The translations under genes and the position numbers were made by a program. This document shows, in pieces, positions 1-9,032 of a DNA stretch of 54,127 nt; position 1 is the stretch's first letter; each line of letters starts with the position of its first letter. The notes under the pieces were generated by a model. It did not search any database. It was not told the DNA's origin and worked only from the letters and a program-made list of their open reading frames with translations. Source of the stretch: Bacteroidota bacterium (GTDB lineage Bacteria; Bacteroidota; Bacteroidia; Cytophagales; Cyclobacteriaceae); assembly GCA_027592755.1 (NCBI GenBank), contig JAQCLE010000016.1, positions 1 to 54,127 on the forward strand. The letters run 5' to 3'.

Positions 1-240
1 CAAAACGTGGCAAAAATTAAGCATTACGGGATATTGCAACTTTATTCATAAAGGTTCGGATGAGTGTGTTGTCACATGAAAGTTGCTAAAAGATGGTATG
101 GGAAATTCAGTATTTGACGTAAATTTGTGCCTTCCAATCGAAAGTTGGTTCCTAAATTGAAGGGTATATTTCTTACACTTAGATTAACTTGCCGATCCAA
201 ATTTGATGGTTACTAACCTTAGCACGAATTCTCCGCAGCA

Positions 241-1287
241 ATGAACACGGATGCTTTCAAAAAAGAGTTGTACCAAACCATTAATCTATATTTTGATAAA
301 AATGGAATTTCGAAGCTTGCCAATGATCAAATGAAAGCCAAGTTGGTGATCGCGGGGGTATGGTGGTCCGGAAGCCTAATCCTTCTCTATACTTTTAGTG
401 CCACTCCTTTTATTTTTGTGCCGTTGTATGGTCTCCATCTTTTTTCTCACTTATTCATAATGTTGAATATTTCACATGATGCCAACCACTTCGCGATTGT
501 TGATAATGGGATGTTTAAAAAAGCACTCCGCTACAGTTTAGATCTGTGCGGTATTAATTCATACATGTGGAGACAACTTCACAACCATCAGCACCATAAT
601 AATATGAATGTTCTCGGTGAAGACGATGGGCTGGTGGCACGTGGACTTTTGAGGTTTACCCGGCATGATAAGCACAGATTTGTTCATAAATTCCAGCATT
701 TGTATCTATTTCTGGTGTATAGTTTATTTTCATTGGACTATATTTTTCTTAAAGATTTCGAATGTTTCTTTTTCCCATTTCTTGATGGACTTAAAGGTAA
801 AAAGCATCCCAGGATTGAATATGTTAAGCTTTTTCTTTTCAAACTAGGATATGTTGGGTACGTAATAGTTTTACCTATTTATTTTCTTGGATTTTCTGTT
901 GGACTGGTGATTGCAGCATTTTGTTTTTGGCATTTGTTTATTGGGATAGTTGGGGCGATTATTATTCAAGTGGAGCATCCTTTACGTGCGAACGAATTTC
1001 CAACATCCAGGAATGAGTATGAGGATTACATTTATCACGTCTTTGCAACAACTTCAGATCATTCATACAATAGTTTGTTTGGCAATTGGTTTTATGGTGG
1101 TCTAAACCTGCACGTAATTCATCATTTGGCTCCGCGAATATGTCATACGCATTATCGGGCACTTACAGCGGAGATCAGACCAATAGCTGAAAAATATGGA
1201 GTGACATACAAGGCTAACAATACTATATTTGATGCCATAAAAGAACACTACTTACACCTTCGAAATCTTGGCTTACAAAAAGATTAA
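241..1287 (+). CDS. membrane fatty acid desaturase family protein
   Basis: A 348-residue integral membrane di-iron protein of the fatty acid desaturase/hydroxylase superfamily. It would insert a double bond (or hydroxyl) into an acyl chain at the cytoplasmic membrane. All three histidine clusters are visible: HDANH at residues 79-83, HNHQHH at 114-119 and HVIHH at 291-295, with hydrophobic segments around residues 35-75 and 195-245. Length is normal for the family. The ATG at 241 is preceded by a roughly 240-base AT-rich leader that contains no other gene. The next gene, 123 bases downstream on the same strand, is a fatty acyl-AMP ligase/ACP/reductase, so the likely substrate is an acyl chain bound to that protein's carrier domain or a phospholipid. 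The regiochemistry cannot be read from the sequence; hydroxylase or acetylenase activity is possible. Confidence 0.85.
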   Translation: MNTDAFKKELYQTINLYFDKNGISKLANDQMKAKLVIAGVWWSGSLILLYTFSATPFIFVPLYGLHLFSHLFIMLNISHDANHFAIVDNGMFKKALRYSLDLCGINSYMWRQLHNHQHHNNMNVLGEDDGLVARGLLRFTRHDKHRFVHKFQHLYLFLVYSLFSLDYIFLKDFECFFFPFLDGLKGKKHPRIEYVKLFLFKLGYVGYVIVLPIYFLGFSVGLVIAAFCFWHLFIGIVGAIIIQVEHPLRANEFPTSRNEYEDYIYHVFATTSDHSYNSLFGNWFYGGLNLHVIHHLAPRICHTHYRALTAEIRPIAEKYGVTYKANNTIFDAIKEHYLHLRNLGLQKD

Positions 1288-1410
1288 AATTATTAATATT
1301 AATTATTAACTGTATTTTCCAAATAGAGGTCTTCACCAAATTATTTTGACCCACAAGGTGAAAAGACAATGTATTACGATATATGAACTTAAAACCTAAA
1401 TATTTAATTT

Positions 1411-4400
1411 ATGCCTAAGCTTTCTGAAAGATTGGATTATTGGGTTGGGAAATCTCCGGATAAATTACTCTTTGAATTTTTAGATATCAACGGAAAATCG
1501 GTTGAAAAATACACTTTCGCAGAATTTGATAAAGCTGCAAGGATAGTGGCCACCAATCTCGTTGAAAATTACAATTTCAAGAAGGATGACAGGATATTGA
1601 TTACCTATCCTCCCGGGATTGAAATGATTATTTCCTTCTTTGCGTGCGTTAAGCTTGGTTTGATCCCTGTCCCTACCTATCCCCCTTCTTCATCTGGTTT
1701 CCAATCGGCTTACTATAAGATGGAACATATTGCAAAGGATTGTGGAGCTTCTGCAGTACTTACAAATGGAGAATATTACTGGTCACTCAAACTCAACATG
1801 GATCGGAATAACATTGTTGAGGAAACCGTTTTATCGAAACTTCCATGGATCAACACTTCAGAATTCACGCACGAAAGTGGTGCCAAAAATTATGAGCAGC
1901 AGTCCTCCGTTCTGTTTCTTCAATACACCTCTGGTTCAACCACTGATCCCAAAGGCGTAATGGTTTCGCATGAAAACATCATTAACAATGCCGAAAATGT
2001 ACTGTCCGAAGCCCCTTTTGGCGTATCATGGCTTCCGCAGTATCACGACATGGGATTGATCGGTTACCACCTCTTTATGATCGTGATGGGAGGAACAACG
2101 ATTGGATTCTCCACACTCGATTTTATACGCAGACCTTCACTTTGGCTAGAGACTATATCCAAGTACAAAGCTAATCACTCATCCGCACCGAATTTTGCCT
2201 ATGACTATGTGCTTCAACCGGGCAAAATATCGGATGAAACGTTAGCCAGCCTGGACTTAAGTTCTCTAAAAATACTTATGACGGCGGCAGAGCCGGTTCG
2301 GGCTGCCACATATAACAAATTCCTGGAAAAATTTAGTGCTCATGGACTGAAGGAGGGTGTTTACACTGCAGCCTATGGTCTGGCTGAAAATACGCTGGCT
2401 GTTTCACAAAGTGGAATGAAATCATTGTCTGTGAACACTTGTGCCTTAAAAAATCATGAGTTAAAACTTGCAAATGGTGAGGGTGGTGATGTTACACAAA
2501 TCATGAGTTGCGGCAAACCCCTCAAAGACCAGATTATAAAAATTGTGGACCCTAATTCTAGCGTTGAACTTGAAGACCATAAAATTGGTGAAGTATGGCT
2601 TGCCGGACCGAGTAAAGGCTTGGGCTACTGGGGTAAACCGAAACTGAGCAAAGAAATATTCGAAGCACAGATTACAGGCGAGAATGGTAGTGCAACCCAC
2701 ACATTTCTACGAACAGGTGACCTTGGATTTCTACATAATGAGGAACTTTATATCTGTGGCAGAGCCAAGGACATGATCATTATTCGGGGAGCCAATTATT
2801 ATCCTCAGGACATTGAACAAATTGTAGAAGAATGCAGTAAAAAGATTAGGCATGGATATGTTGCCGCTTTTGCTAACGAAGAAAATGGTGAAGAAAAACT
2901 CGTGATTGTGGCAGGCATCAAGCACAAAAACAAGGTGCCTGATCACAACAAAATATCTGATCAAATCCGTGAAAAATTAAGCATCATCCCCTCGACAATA
3001 ACTTTCACGACCACTCGCAGTATTCCAAAGACTTCCTCTGGAAAAATCATGCGTCAGAAGGCTAAGCAGCTTTGGACTAATGGTGAGCTTGAGGTCATTG
3101 AAAGTCATATGTTGGTCGAGGAAAGTGAAGGAACGCCCAAGATTAAATCGACCAATACGCCATTCGATGACATCATGAAGCGGTACGGATTCACTGGAAA
3201 TGAAACCTATTCATTGGTTCATGTGCTTGACTCACTCGATCTGGCGGTACTAATTCATGATGTAAAAGAGCTTCTCAAGAAGAATGGAGCGGCAAAGCTA
3301 TCATCTGAAATTGATGCGCGACTGTTGCAGGAAATCAGCGTGTCAGAGTTTTTCGACCTTATGCAGCAATTCAGCACCTCATCTATCCTTGCAATCAAGC
3401 GCCTTAAGAATACCATTCTCAAACTTCAGAAAGAGCACAATGCTTTTGAGCAGAAGAGAATGCTACAGGATACCAAATTGACCTTCACTCCGGAAGCACC
3501 AAACTATGACCCGGAGCATCTTCACAGTGGAAAAATTCTACTTACCGGGGGAACAGGGTTCTTAGGACCCTTTATTCTAAAAAGCCTACTCGAGCAAACG
3601 AATGAGACTGTTTATGTCCTCTTAAGAGCAGATAATAAAGAGAAGGGGTTGGCCCGATTGAAGGAGGGCTTTGATCTTTCTAATATTCCGGAAAGTGAGT
3701 ACCTGTCAGAATTTAATAAGAGAGTGGTTCCGGTATGTGGTGATTTATCCAAACCCAGGCTGGGACTTGATGCAAAATCATGGAATTTCCTTGCCAGGAA
3801 CATTCACACCATTTACAACAATGGAGCACTCGTTAATTATCTCTTTAACTATGATAAAATGCGGAGTACCAATGTGACTGGTACAAACGAATTAATAAAG
3901 CTTGCACTGGATGGGAATCCTAAAATATTCAATCATGTGTCCACCACTTTTATTTTTGGTTGGGCAGTGAAAGATACGCTCTTTGAAACGGACACCTGTA
4001 ACTCACTGGATCTGCTGGATTTTGGCTACAGCCAAACCAAATGGGTATCGGAGCAAATTGTACTTGATGCCATGAAACATGGGCTTAAAGCTAGAATCTT
4101 CAGGCCTGCCCTGGTTACGCCATCGGTGTACGGCGGAGGAAATAATTTCGATATTTCGATTCGGTTAATTGCTTTTATGATCAATCATGGGATCACCGTC
4201 AATTCTTTCAACCAGGTGAGCTTTACACCTGTGGATATTGTAGCGAGTAATGTTGTTGCAATTTCAGGACTACCTGATACAATTGACAAAACGTTCCATG
4301 TCACCAGAGATGAGTATGCCCGGATGCTGGACATTACCGATATCATTACACGCCTTACCGGTAGGGAATTCAAAGGGTTTGACTTACCAAAATTCGTTCC

Positions 4401-4659
4401 TCAAATTGTGAGTAAATGCCGAAAGGAAGATCTCCTGTTTCCTTTACTTGACTTTCTGGTAAGATCGGTGGACAATATTTCATCAATGGAGTTTAAGCGA
4501 TACGACAACGATTCGTATAGTCAGTCGCGAACCAAATCTCCAAATGGGATTGCTGACCCCACACTAGAAGATACTGTAAGAGGAATGTTAAAATTCATGA
4601 TCAACAAAGAAATCGTGGATGTTAAGTTAATCGAGAGCGGAGTGGAAGTTTCCCGATAA
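1411..4659 (+). CDS. fatty acyl-AMP ligase / acyl carrier / thioester reductase fusion
   Basis: A 1082-residue three-domain enzyme. Residues about 1-570 are an ANL-family adenylation domain with the P-loop YTSGSTTDPKG at 172-182 and the hallmark WLPQYHDMGLIG, which marks fatty acyl-AMP ligases (FAALs) rather than acyl-CoA synthetases. Residues about 575-670 form a carrier domain whose phosphopantetheine serine is S608 in LDSLDL. Residues about 705-1075 are a NAD(P)H-dependent thioester reductase with the nucleotide motif GGTGFLG (713-719) and the short-chain-dehydrogenase pair Y873/K877. The predicted reaction is ATP-dependent loading of a free fatty acid onto its own carrier, then reductive release as aldehyde or alcohol. 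This order resembles carboxylic acid reductases, but the FAAL signature points to long acyl chains. It follows the desaturase on the same strand, and its stop lies 8 bases from the convergent BlaR-type gene. Confidence 0.85.
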   Translation: MPKLSERLDYWVGKSPDKLLFEFLDINGKSVEKYTFAEFDKAARIVATNLVENYNFKKDDRILITYPPGIEMIISFFACVKLGLIPVPTYPPSSSGFQSAYYKMEHIAKDCGASAVLTNGEYYWSLKLNMDRNNIVEETVLSKLPWINTSEFTHESGAKNYEQQSSVLFLQYTSGSTTDPKGVMVSHENIINNAENVLSEAPFGVSWLPQYHDMGLIGYHLFMIVMGGTTIGFSTLDFIRRPSLWLETISKYKANHSSAPNFAYDYVLQPGKISDETLASLDLSSLKILMTAAEPVRAATYNKFLEKFSAHGLKEGVYTAAYGLAENTLAVSQSGMKSLSVNTCALKNHELKLANGEGGDVTQIMSCGKPLKDQIIKIVDPNSSVELEDHKIGEVWLAGPSKGLGYWGKPKLSKEIFEAQITGENGSATHTFLRTGDLGFLHNEELYICGRAKDMIIIRGANYYPQDIEQIVEECSKKIRHGYVAAFANEENGEEKLVIVAGIKHKNKVPDHNKISDQIREKLSIIPSTITFTTTRSIPKTSSGKIMRQKAKQLWTNGELEVIESHMLVEESEGTPKIKSTNTPFDDIMKRYGFTGNETYSLVHVLDSLDLAVLIHDVKELLKKNGAAKLSSEIDARLLQEISVSEFFDLMQQFSTSSILAIKRLKNTILKLQKEHNAFEQKRMLQDTKLTFTPEAPNYDPEHLHSGKILLTGGTGFLGPFILKSLLEQTNETVYVLLRADNKEKGLARLKEGFDLSNIPESEYLSEFNKRVVPVCGDLSKPRLGLDAKSWNFLARNIHTIYNNGALVNYLFNYDKMRSTNVTGTNELIKLALDGNPKIFNHVSTTFIFGWAVKDTLFETDTCNSLDLLDFGYSQTKWVSEQIVLDAMKHGLKARIFRPALVTPSVYGGGNNFDISIRLIAFMINHGITVNSFNQVSFTPVDIVASNVVAISGLPDTIDKTFHVTRDEYARMLDITDIITRLTGREFKGFDLPKFVPQIVSKCRKEDLLFPLLDFLVRSVDNISSMEFKRYDNDSYSQSRTKSPNGIADPTLEDTVRGMLKFMINKEIVDVKLIESGVEVSR

Positions 4660-4667
4660 AAGGCTCT

Positions 4668-6188
4668 TTATTTTCCTTGTAACTTTAAACTCTGATAACC
4701 CACGAAACTTATAGCGATATACTGGGATTCATTGGCTTTCACTTTGAAAGTACCATCTAAATCAGATACGGTTCCGTTTGTGGTACCGGCTACCACGATG
4801 TTAGCTCCTGGGAGTCCCTCGCCGTTTTCGTCGAAGACAGTACCGGACCATTCACCATTGGTATAGTCTGCATCTACTTTTAAGTTGATATGAAGATGCT
4901 GGACTTCCTCAACAATAATTATTCCCTGCGGGCTGTTGTCTTCATTGGTTTTGTCCCTTTCAAGTTTGAAGGTAATTGGTAACACCATTCTCACTCTTAC
5001 AGCCATACCCCTTTGAGTTGCAGGCTTGAACGAAGCAGCATTTTGCAGCACTCTCACAGCCTCGTTGTCACAGTTTGGACCAATCCCTTTGACAACCTTC
5101 ACATCCGATAAGGAACCATCTTTCTCAACTATGAACTGAACAAATACCCGTCCCTCAACTCTCTGGGTTCTTGCTTCTTTTGGGTATTTTATTTCATTTG
5201 CCACATACTTATAGAGCGCTTCTATTCCTCCCGGATATTGTGCCCACTCTTCCACTACAGTAAACACTTCCTCTTCCAATTCAGACACAGGATTATCTGT
5301 TTGGCTACCCATCACTTTAGTCCTCAAAGATGGCTCTTCGCTACAGGCGAAGATTACAATAAGTGCCAAATATATAGAACAAAGCACAATCAATTTCCAG
5401 AGGCTCACATTTTTCGCATTTTGTTTCATGGCATTCAGTCGTTTTAAAATTAAACCATCATGGAACGAACTGGCCAGGCTCAGTCCATTTGATTTCAAAG
5501 TAGAAATAATAAGTATGGATGAATATTGGTCAATATTGCACGATTTAAGTGCATATGCATCAGCCTGATATTCGTGTATTATTCTAATTTCTTTATTGAT
5601 AATCCAAGCGGTAGGGTGCCACCAGAAACATACTTTAAACAACTCGAAGAACATTAGGTCGAAGGTATGCCCCAAAGCAGCATGTGCTTTTTCATGCTCG
5701 AGGATTATCTCATAATCTTTTTGGTCTGTATTGATTTCATCACTTAGGAAGATCCAATTGAAAAATGTGAAACTTCCTCTAATATTCCTGACTTTGCGGA
5801 TATTCAAGTCATTGAACAACTCCTTATTACTATTACGTTCTAAATAGATTAAGTAGAGAACACTCCTGAAGAATTTGAAAAGAAATAATACGCTAATTCC
5901 TATATACATCCAAGTAAGTAGATCATAGTACCAGGTTGACTCATAAGTTGCGGGAGCAATGGGCATGGTATCCAATGAAATGGCTTCCATAGGTATGGCA
6001 TCAATTGGTTCCCTGATGCCATAAAATAGCTTTGGTAGTTTGAGTAATGGAATGATAAGAGAAAGAAATGTAGCGCTCAGAAGATAATATCTCAATATCG
6101 CATGCTGTTGCTCTTTTTTCAAGAATAACCAATAGCCCGTAATTAATGCCAGATGGATAACTGAAAATTCTATCAGATAATTGCTCAT
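4668..6188 (-). CDS. BlaR1-type M56 peptidase with TonB C-terminal and CarboxypepD_reg domains
   Basis: A 506-residue membrane sensor-protease. The N-terminal part (1-285) has about four membrane segments (near 5-23, 33-50, 87-115, 263-282) and an M56 zinc-peptidase core with HEKAH at 165-169 and a downstream HEYQAD that may supply the glutamate ligand. Residues about 315-410 form a TonB C-terminal domain (YPGGIEALYKYV onward), followed at about 445-506 by a CarboxypepD_reg-like fold ending FVGYQSLKLQGK. In place of the penicillin-binding sensor of true BlaR1, this Bacteroidota version carries TonB-like and receptor-plug-like domains. Its start overlaps the stop of the BlaI-type repressor by 4 bases (ATGA), so the two are translationally coupled. 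It probably cleaves or inactivates that repressor in response to an envelope signal; the signal is unknown. Confidence 0.85.
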   Translation of the reverse strand: MSNYLIEFSVIHLALITGYWLFLKKEQQHAILRYYLLSATFLSLIIPLLKLPKLFYGIREPIDAIPMEAISLDTMPIAPATYESTWYYDLLTWMYIGISVLFLFKFFRSVLYLIYLERNSNKELFNDLNIRKVRNIRGSFTFFNWIFLSDEINTDQKDYEIILEHEKAHAALGHTFDLMFFELFKVCFWWHPTAWIINKEIRIIHEYQADAYALKSCNIDQYSSILIISTLKSNGLSLASSFHDGLILKRLNAMKQNAKNVSLWKLIVLCSIYLALIVIFACSEEPSLRTKVMGSQTDNPVSELEEEVFTVVEEWAQYPGGIEALYKYVANEIKYPKEARTQRVEGRVFVQFIVEKDGSLSDVKVVKGIGPNCDNEAVRVLQNAASFKPATQRGMAVRVRMVLPITFKLERDKTNEDNSPQGIIIVEEVQHLHINLKVDADYTNGEWSGTVFDENGEGLPGANIVVAGTTNGTVSDLDGTFKVKANESQYIAISFVGYQSLKLQGK

Positions 6189-6547
6189 TGGTCCCTGGCT
6201 TTAAGTTCTTTAAGGAGTTGCTCCAGCTCATTGAGGCTCAGTTTATCCTCTTTTGCGAAGAATGAAACCATCTCCTGATATGATCCACTGAAGTACCTTT
6301 TTACAAATCCTTTCATGAATGCCTTGGTATAGACATCTTTCGTAATCAGAGGATGATATTTATGTGACTTACCGTGGGTTTCATATCCAACAAATCCCTT
6401 TTGTTGCAAGATTCGAACGACAGTAGAAACAGTGTTGTAAGCAGGTTTTGGTTCAGGCAATTTGGTTATGATATCCTTAACAAATGCTGAGTCCAGTTGC
6501 CATAGAATCTGCATGATTTCCTCTTCGGCTTTAGTTAATTCTTTCAT
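6185..6547 (-). CDS. BlaI/MecI family transcriptional repressor
   Basis: A 120-residue winged-helix repressor of the BlaI/MecI/CopY family: the opening LTKAEEEIMQILW and the recognition-helix stretch PAYNTVSTVVRILQQKGFV are typical, and a C-terminal dimerisation tail follows (VSFFAKEDKLSLNELEQLL). Length matches the family. It is the first gene of a two-gene minus-strand operon and overlaps the M56 sensor-protease gene by 4 bases. By family analogy it binds operators upstream of its own operon and is removed by the partner protease. The spacer upstream (6548-6798) contains short A+T-rich palindromes that are candidate operators. The diverging antiporter gene at 6799 shares this spacer and might be co-regulated; that is inference. 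Confidence 0.9.
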   Translation of the reverse strand: MKELTKAEEEIMQILWQLDSAFVKDIITKLPEPKPAYNTVSTVVRILQQKGFVGYETHGKSHKYHPLITKDVYTKAFMKGFVKRYFSGSYQEMVSFFAKEDKLSLNELEQLLKELKARDQ

Positions 6548-6575
6548 CGATTAACGCTCACATCAGTCCATATAA

Positions 6576-6639
6576 CTAAATCTTTAGGTAAAACTATAAA
6601 CTTAGTTGATGATATCCAAAAATTAACTAAAAATTAGTT
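6576..6639. promoter_or_regulatory. candidate BlaI operator palindromes
   Basis: Two short inverted repeats lie just upstream of the repressor gene: CTAAA-tc-TTTAG at 6576-6587 and AACTAA-aaa-TTAGTT at 6625-6639, with another TTAGTT half-site at 6603-6608. The shared half-site (A)CTAA/TTAG(T) suggests an autoregulatory operator array. BlaI/MecI operators in Firmicutes use a different TACA/TGTA core, so the assignment rests on position and symmetry only, and A+T richness makes chance palindromes possible. Confidence 0.35.
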
Positions 6640-6798
6640 TAAGACGTGTATTGAACCGTAGAATTATCCTAATTGAGGATTATCTATTGTAAATAAAAGC
6701 TTAACTATTGATAACACGACTAAAGCTTTTAAATTTAATAATTTTTAATGCCCAGCTCTTCGTTGTGAAGTGAGAGGTATTTTAGATAATTTGATGAT

Positions 6799-8658
6799 AT
6801 GTTTGACTATTTGCCATTATTCCTGGTTATTATGGTAGCGTACCTGGTACCCATGATTTTAACATGGTTACAGGTATCCAAGGTTCCATCAATAGTAGTT
6901 CAGATCATGGTTGGTGTCATAATCGGACCCCATGTACTCAATTGGGTCGCGGACGAACCATACATGGAATTCCTTGCTTATACTGGATTTCTCTTTCTAA
7001 TTTTTCTGAGCGGATTGGAAATTGATGTTACACGGATACTGAACTCTTTTCCGAGAGGGAGAATAAGACTTAAAGAAATAGCAGAAAACTCTCTGATCCT
7101 CTCAGTTTCGATTTACCTGGGAGCGTTATTTTTATCATTACCCTTGTCATGGTTACTGAATTATTTTTTTCAAACTGACATTATCTTCTTCGCGATTTTA
7201 TTACCTACTGTCGCATTGAGTATTGTGGTTCCAATTCTTAAAGAGGATGGAAACTTGACGAAGAAGTTCGGACAGATTGTCCTGATGGAAGGCGCATTGG
7301 CTACCATCATGAGTGTGTTGCTCATTGCTATTTACTCTGGTGTTTTACAGTACGGTTTCAAAGCTGAGCTTCTGTTGTTCTTAATTATCTTTTTAACATT
7401 TGGTGTTGGTCATTGGATTGGCCATCGTTTAATTAAGATAAGGCTTTTTGAAAACATACAATACCTACTTGAACATGCTGCTTCGCAGATAAGGGTTAGA
7501 GGCTCTGTTGCACTTATGCTTTTATTTGTGGTTGTTGCATCACTGATTAATACTGAACCCTTTATGGGGGCGTTTTTTGCAGGACTATTGTTGTCAATAT
7601 TCATAAATAAAGACAGGTCACCACTTGTCTTCAAGCTTGATGGGATGAGCTATGGGTTCTTTATACCAATCTTTTTTATTATGGTTGGAGTTAACCTTGA
7701 TTTAGGAGCCCTCAACAAAATTGGCGACACCGGTACTTTTGTCATTCTACTATTGGTTTTTTTCTTTATTTCTCAAATTATTCCAACGCTAATAGCTTCA
7801 AATGCTCTAAAATTAGACAAAGCGCTGGCATCTGGTTTTTTGCTAAGTGCACGTTTAGGCTTGACAATTGCAACAGCTCAAATTGCGCTATCGATGGACC
7901 TTATTTCCACTGAAACGAACGCAGGAATTGTTATTGCATCAATATTTTCAAGTATTCTTTCTCCATTGATTTACAATCAGATTTCTGGAAAAACATGGAA
8001 GAGGTATAAGGTCTATCTACTGGGTGGGAGTAAGGTCAGTGCCAAATTGGCTGAGAGGATGCAAATGCATGATGTCTCTTATGTAGTAATTGAATCCAAT
8101 CCGAAGCGAATATTGTATTTAAAGGAGAAGAATATAGAACTCATTGAAGGGGATCCACATGATATTGATTTGATTAAGAATCTAAAAATCAGGCCTCAGG
8201 ATCAGGTTGTAATTCTTACGGGATTAGACAATCTGAATGTTGAACTCGCCGGTATCATGAAAACAGAACTCGACTTGTCGAATGTGCTTACTGTGGTGCG
8301 AAGTGAGAAACAGCAGGAAGAGTTGAAGCATTTTAATATCCTGAGCTCTCGAACTGATGAAATTATTGCGTACCATTTTGAGAATCAGATATTCCGGCCG
8401 GAAACGCACCAATCATTAACAGATCATTTTGGCGCATTCAGTGTCGAAGAATTTCATATAACCAATGATGAAATTAATGGGAAAAGAGTAAAGGAGTTGG
8501 CATTGCCTCCTTCAGGATCTTTAGTTGTTTTGCGTCGAAACAAGGAAATGGAAATACCCCATGGCAATACTCATTTTTTCAAAGGTGATGTAATTACAGT
8601 AATTGGTGACAGGCGAGCTTTGGAAGACTTTCGCTCAATTTTTAAAGGGGACATCTAG
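6799..8658 (+). CDS. CPA2-family cation:proton antiporter with RCK (TrkA) domains
   Basis: A 619-residue protein of the monovalent cation:proton antiporter-2 (KefB/KefC-like) family. Residues 1-390 hold about 12 hydrophobic membrane segments with family landmarks such as VGVIIGPHVL and FLSGLEIDVTRI. Residues about 400-515 form a TrkA-N/RCK domain and about 530-618 a TrkA-C domain. It would exchange K+ or Na+ for H+ across the inner membrane under gating by the cytosolic RCK module. The nucleotide-binding glycine motif of the RCK domain is degenerate: GGSKVS (409-414) stands where GxGxxG is usual, so NAD(H) gating may be lost or altered. The gene is monocistronic and divergent from the BlaI/BlaR operon across a 251-base spacer. 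Confidence 0.88.
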   Translation: MFDYLPLFLVIMVAYLVPMILTWLQVSKVPSIVVQIMVGVIIGPHVLNWVADEPYMEFLAYTGFLFLIFLSGLEIDVTRILNSFPRGRIRLKEIAENSLILSVSIYLGALFLSLPLSWLLNYFFQTDIIFFAILLPTVALSIVVPILKEDGNLTKKFGQIVLMEGALATIMSVLLIAIYSGVLQYGFKAELLLFLIIFLTFGVGHWIGHRLIKIRLFENIQYLLEHAASQIRVRGSVALMLLFVVVASLINTEPFMGAFFAGLLLSIFINKDRSPLVFKLDGMSYGFFIPIFFIMVGVNLDLGALNKIGDTGTFVILLLVFFFISQIIPTLIASNALKLDKALASGFLLSARLGLTIATAQIALSMDLISTETNAGIVIASIFSSILSPLIYNQISGKTWKRYKVYLLGGSKVSAKLAERMQMHDVSYVVIESNPKRILYLKEKNIELIEGDPHDIDLIKNLKIRPQDQVVILTGLDNLNVELAGIMKTELDLSNVLTVVRSEKQQEELKHFNILSSRTDEIIAYHFENQIFRPETHQSLTDHFGAFSVEEFHITNDEINGKRVKELALPPSGSLVVLRRNKEMEIPHGNTHFFKGDVITVIGDRRALEDFRSIFKGDI

Positions 8659-9000
8659 AGGGTTCATCTATAGGTATGTTAATATTGTTAGGCACTCTAA
8701 TTTAGAGATTCTGTACTTTGAACTAAGTACTATTTCGCCCACTTACGGAATCTTTTCATTCACAGGGACTCTTTTCTCTTTTCATAGTCCAAATATGTTA
8801 TGAATTGAATGTCGCAAGGATAATGTGAAGCCTGATGAGCCTTACTTACTTTAGACTAAAATAACTGATAATTGGATAGAATCCCGCTGCTGCCTTACAA
8901 ATCCAGGCTAAAACATCCATTAACGCAGATGGAGAAGGCATTGCGGAAAATGCTCTTTGAGTTTACCAGGTTTTATCTGCTGGTACAACGGAAAGCCGTT
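8659..9000. other. intergenic stretch without a recognisable gene
   Basis: About 340 bases between the antiporter and the convergent oxidoreductase. I see no coding region with credible composition, no RNA gene and no repeat unit. The only clear structure is the inverted repeat that follows at 9001-9032. Confidence 0.5.
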
Positions 9001-9032
9001 TAAAACTATTATTCTGGTCCAAAATAGTTTTA
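9001..9032 (-). terminator. inverted repeat at the 3' end of the MDR gene
   Basis: Perfect 10-base arms (TAAAACTATT and its complement AATAGTTTTA) flank a 12-base loop. The structure overlaps the stop codon of the minus-strand oxidoreductase gene. The stem is A+T rich and has no long U tract, so it may be a weak terminator or an mRNA 3'-end stabiliser. Confidence 0.35.

Noticed and set aside
6548-6798. Possible small RNA in the BlaI/antiporter spacer
   Set aside because: Only A+T-rich short palindromes are seen; no stable long stem or terminator to support an RNA gene.
8603-8803. Small frame running out of the antiporter gene
   Set aside because: It begins inside the antiporter in another frame and has no coding character beyond it.
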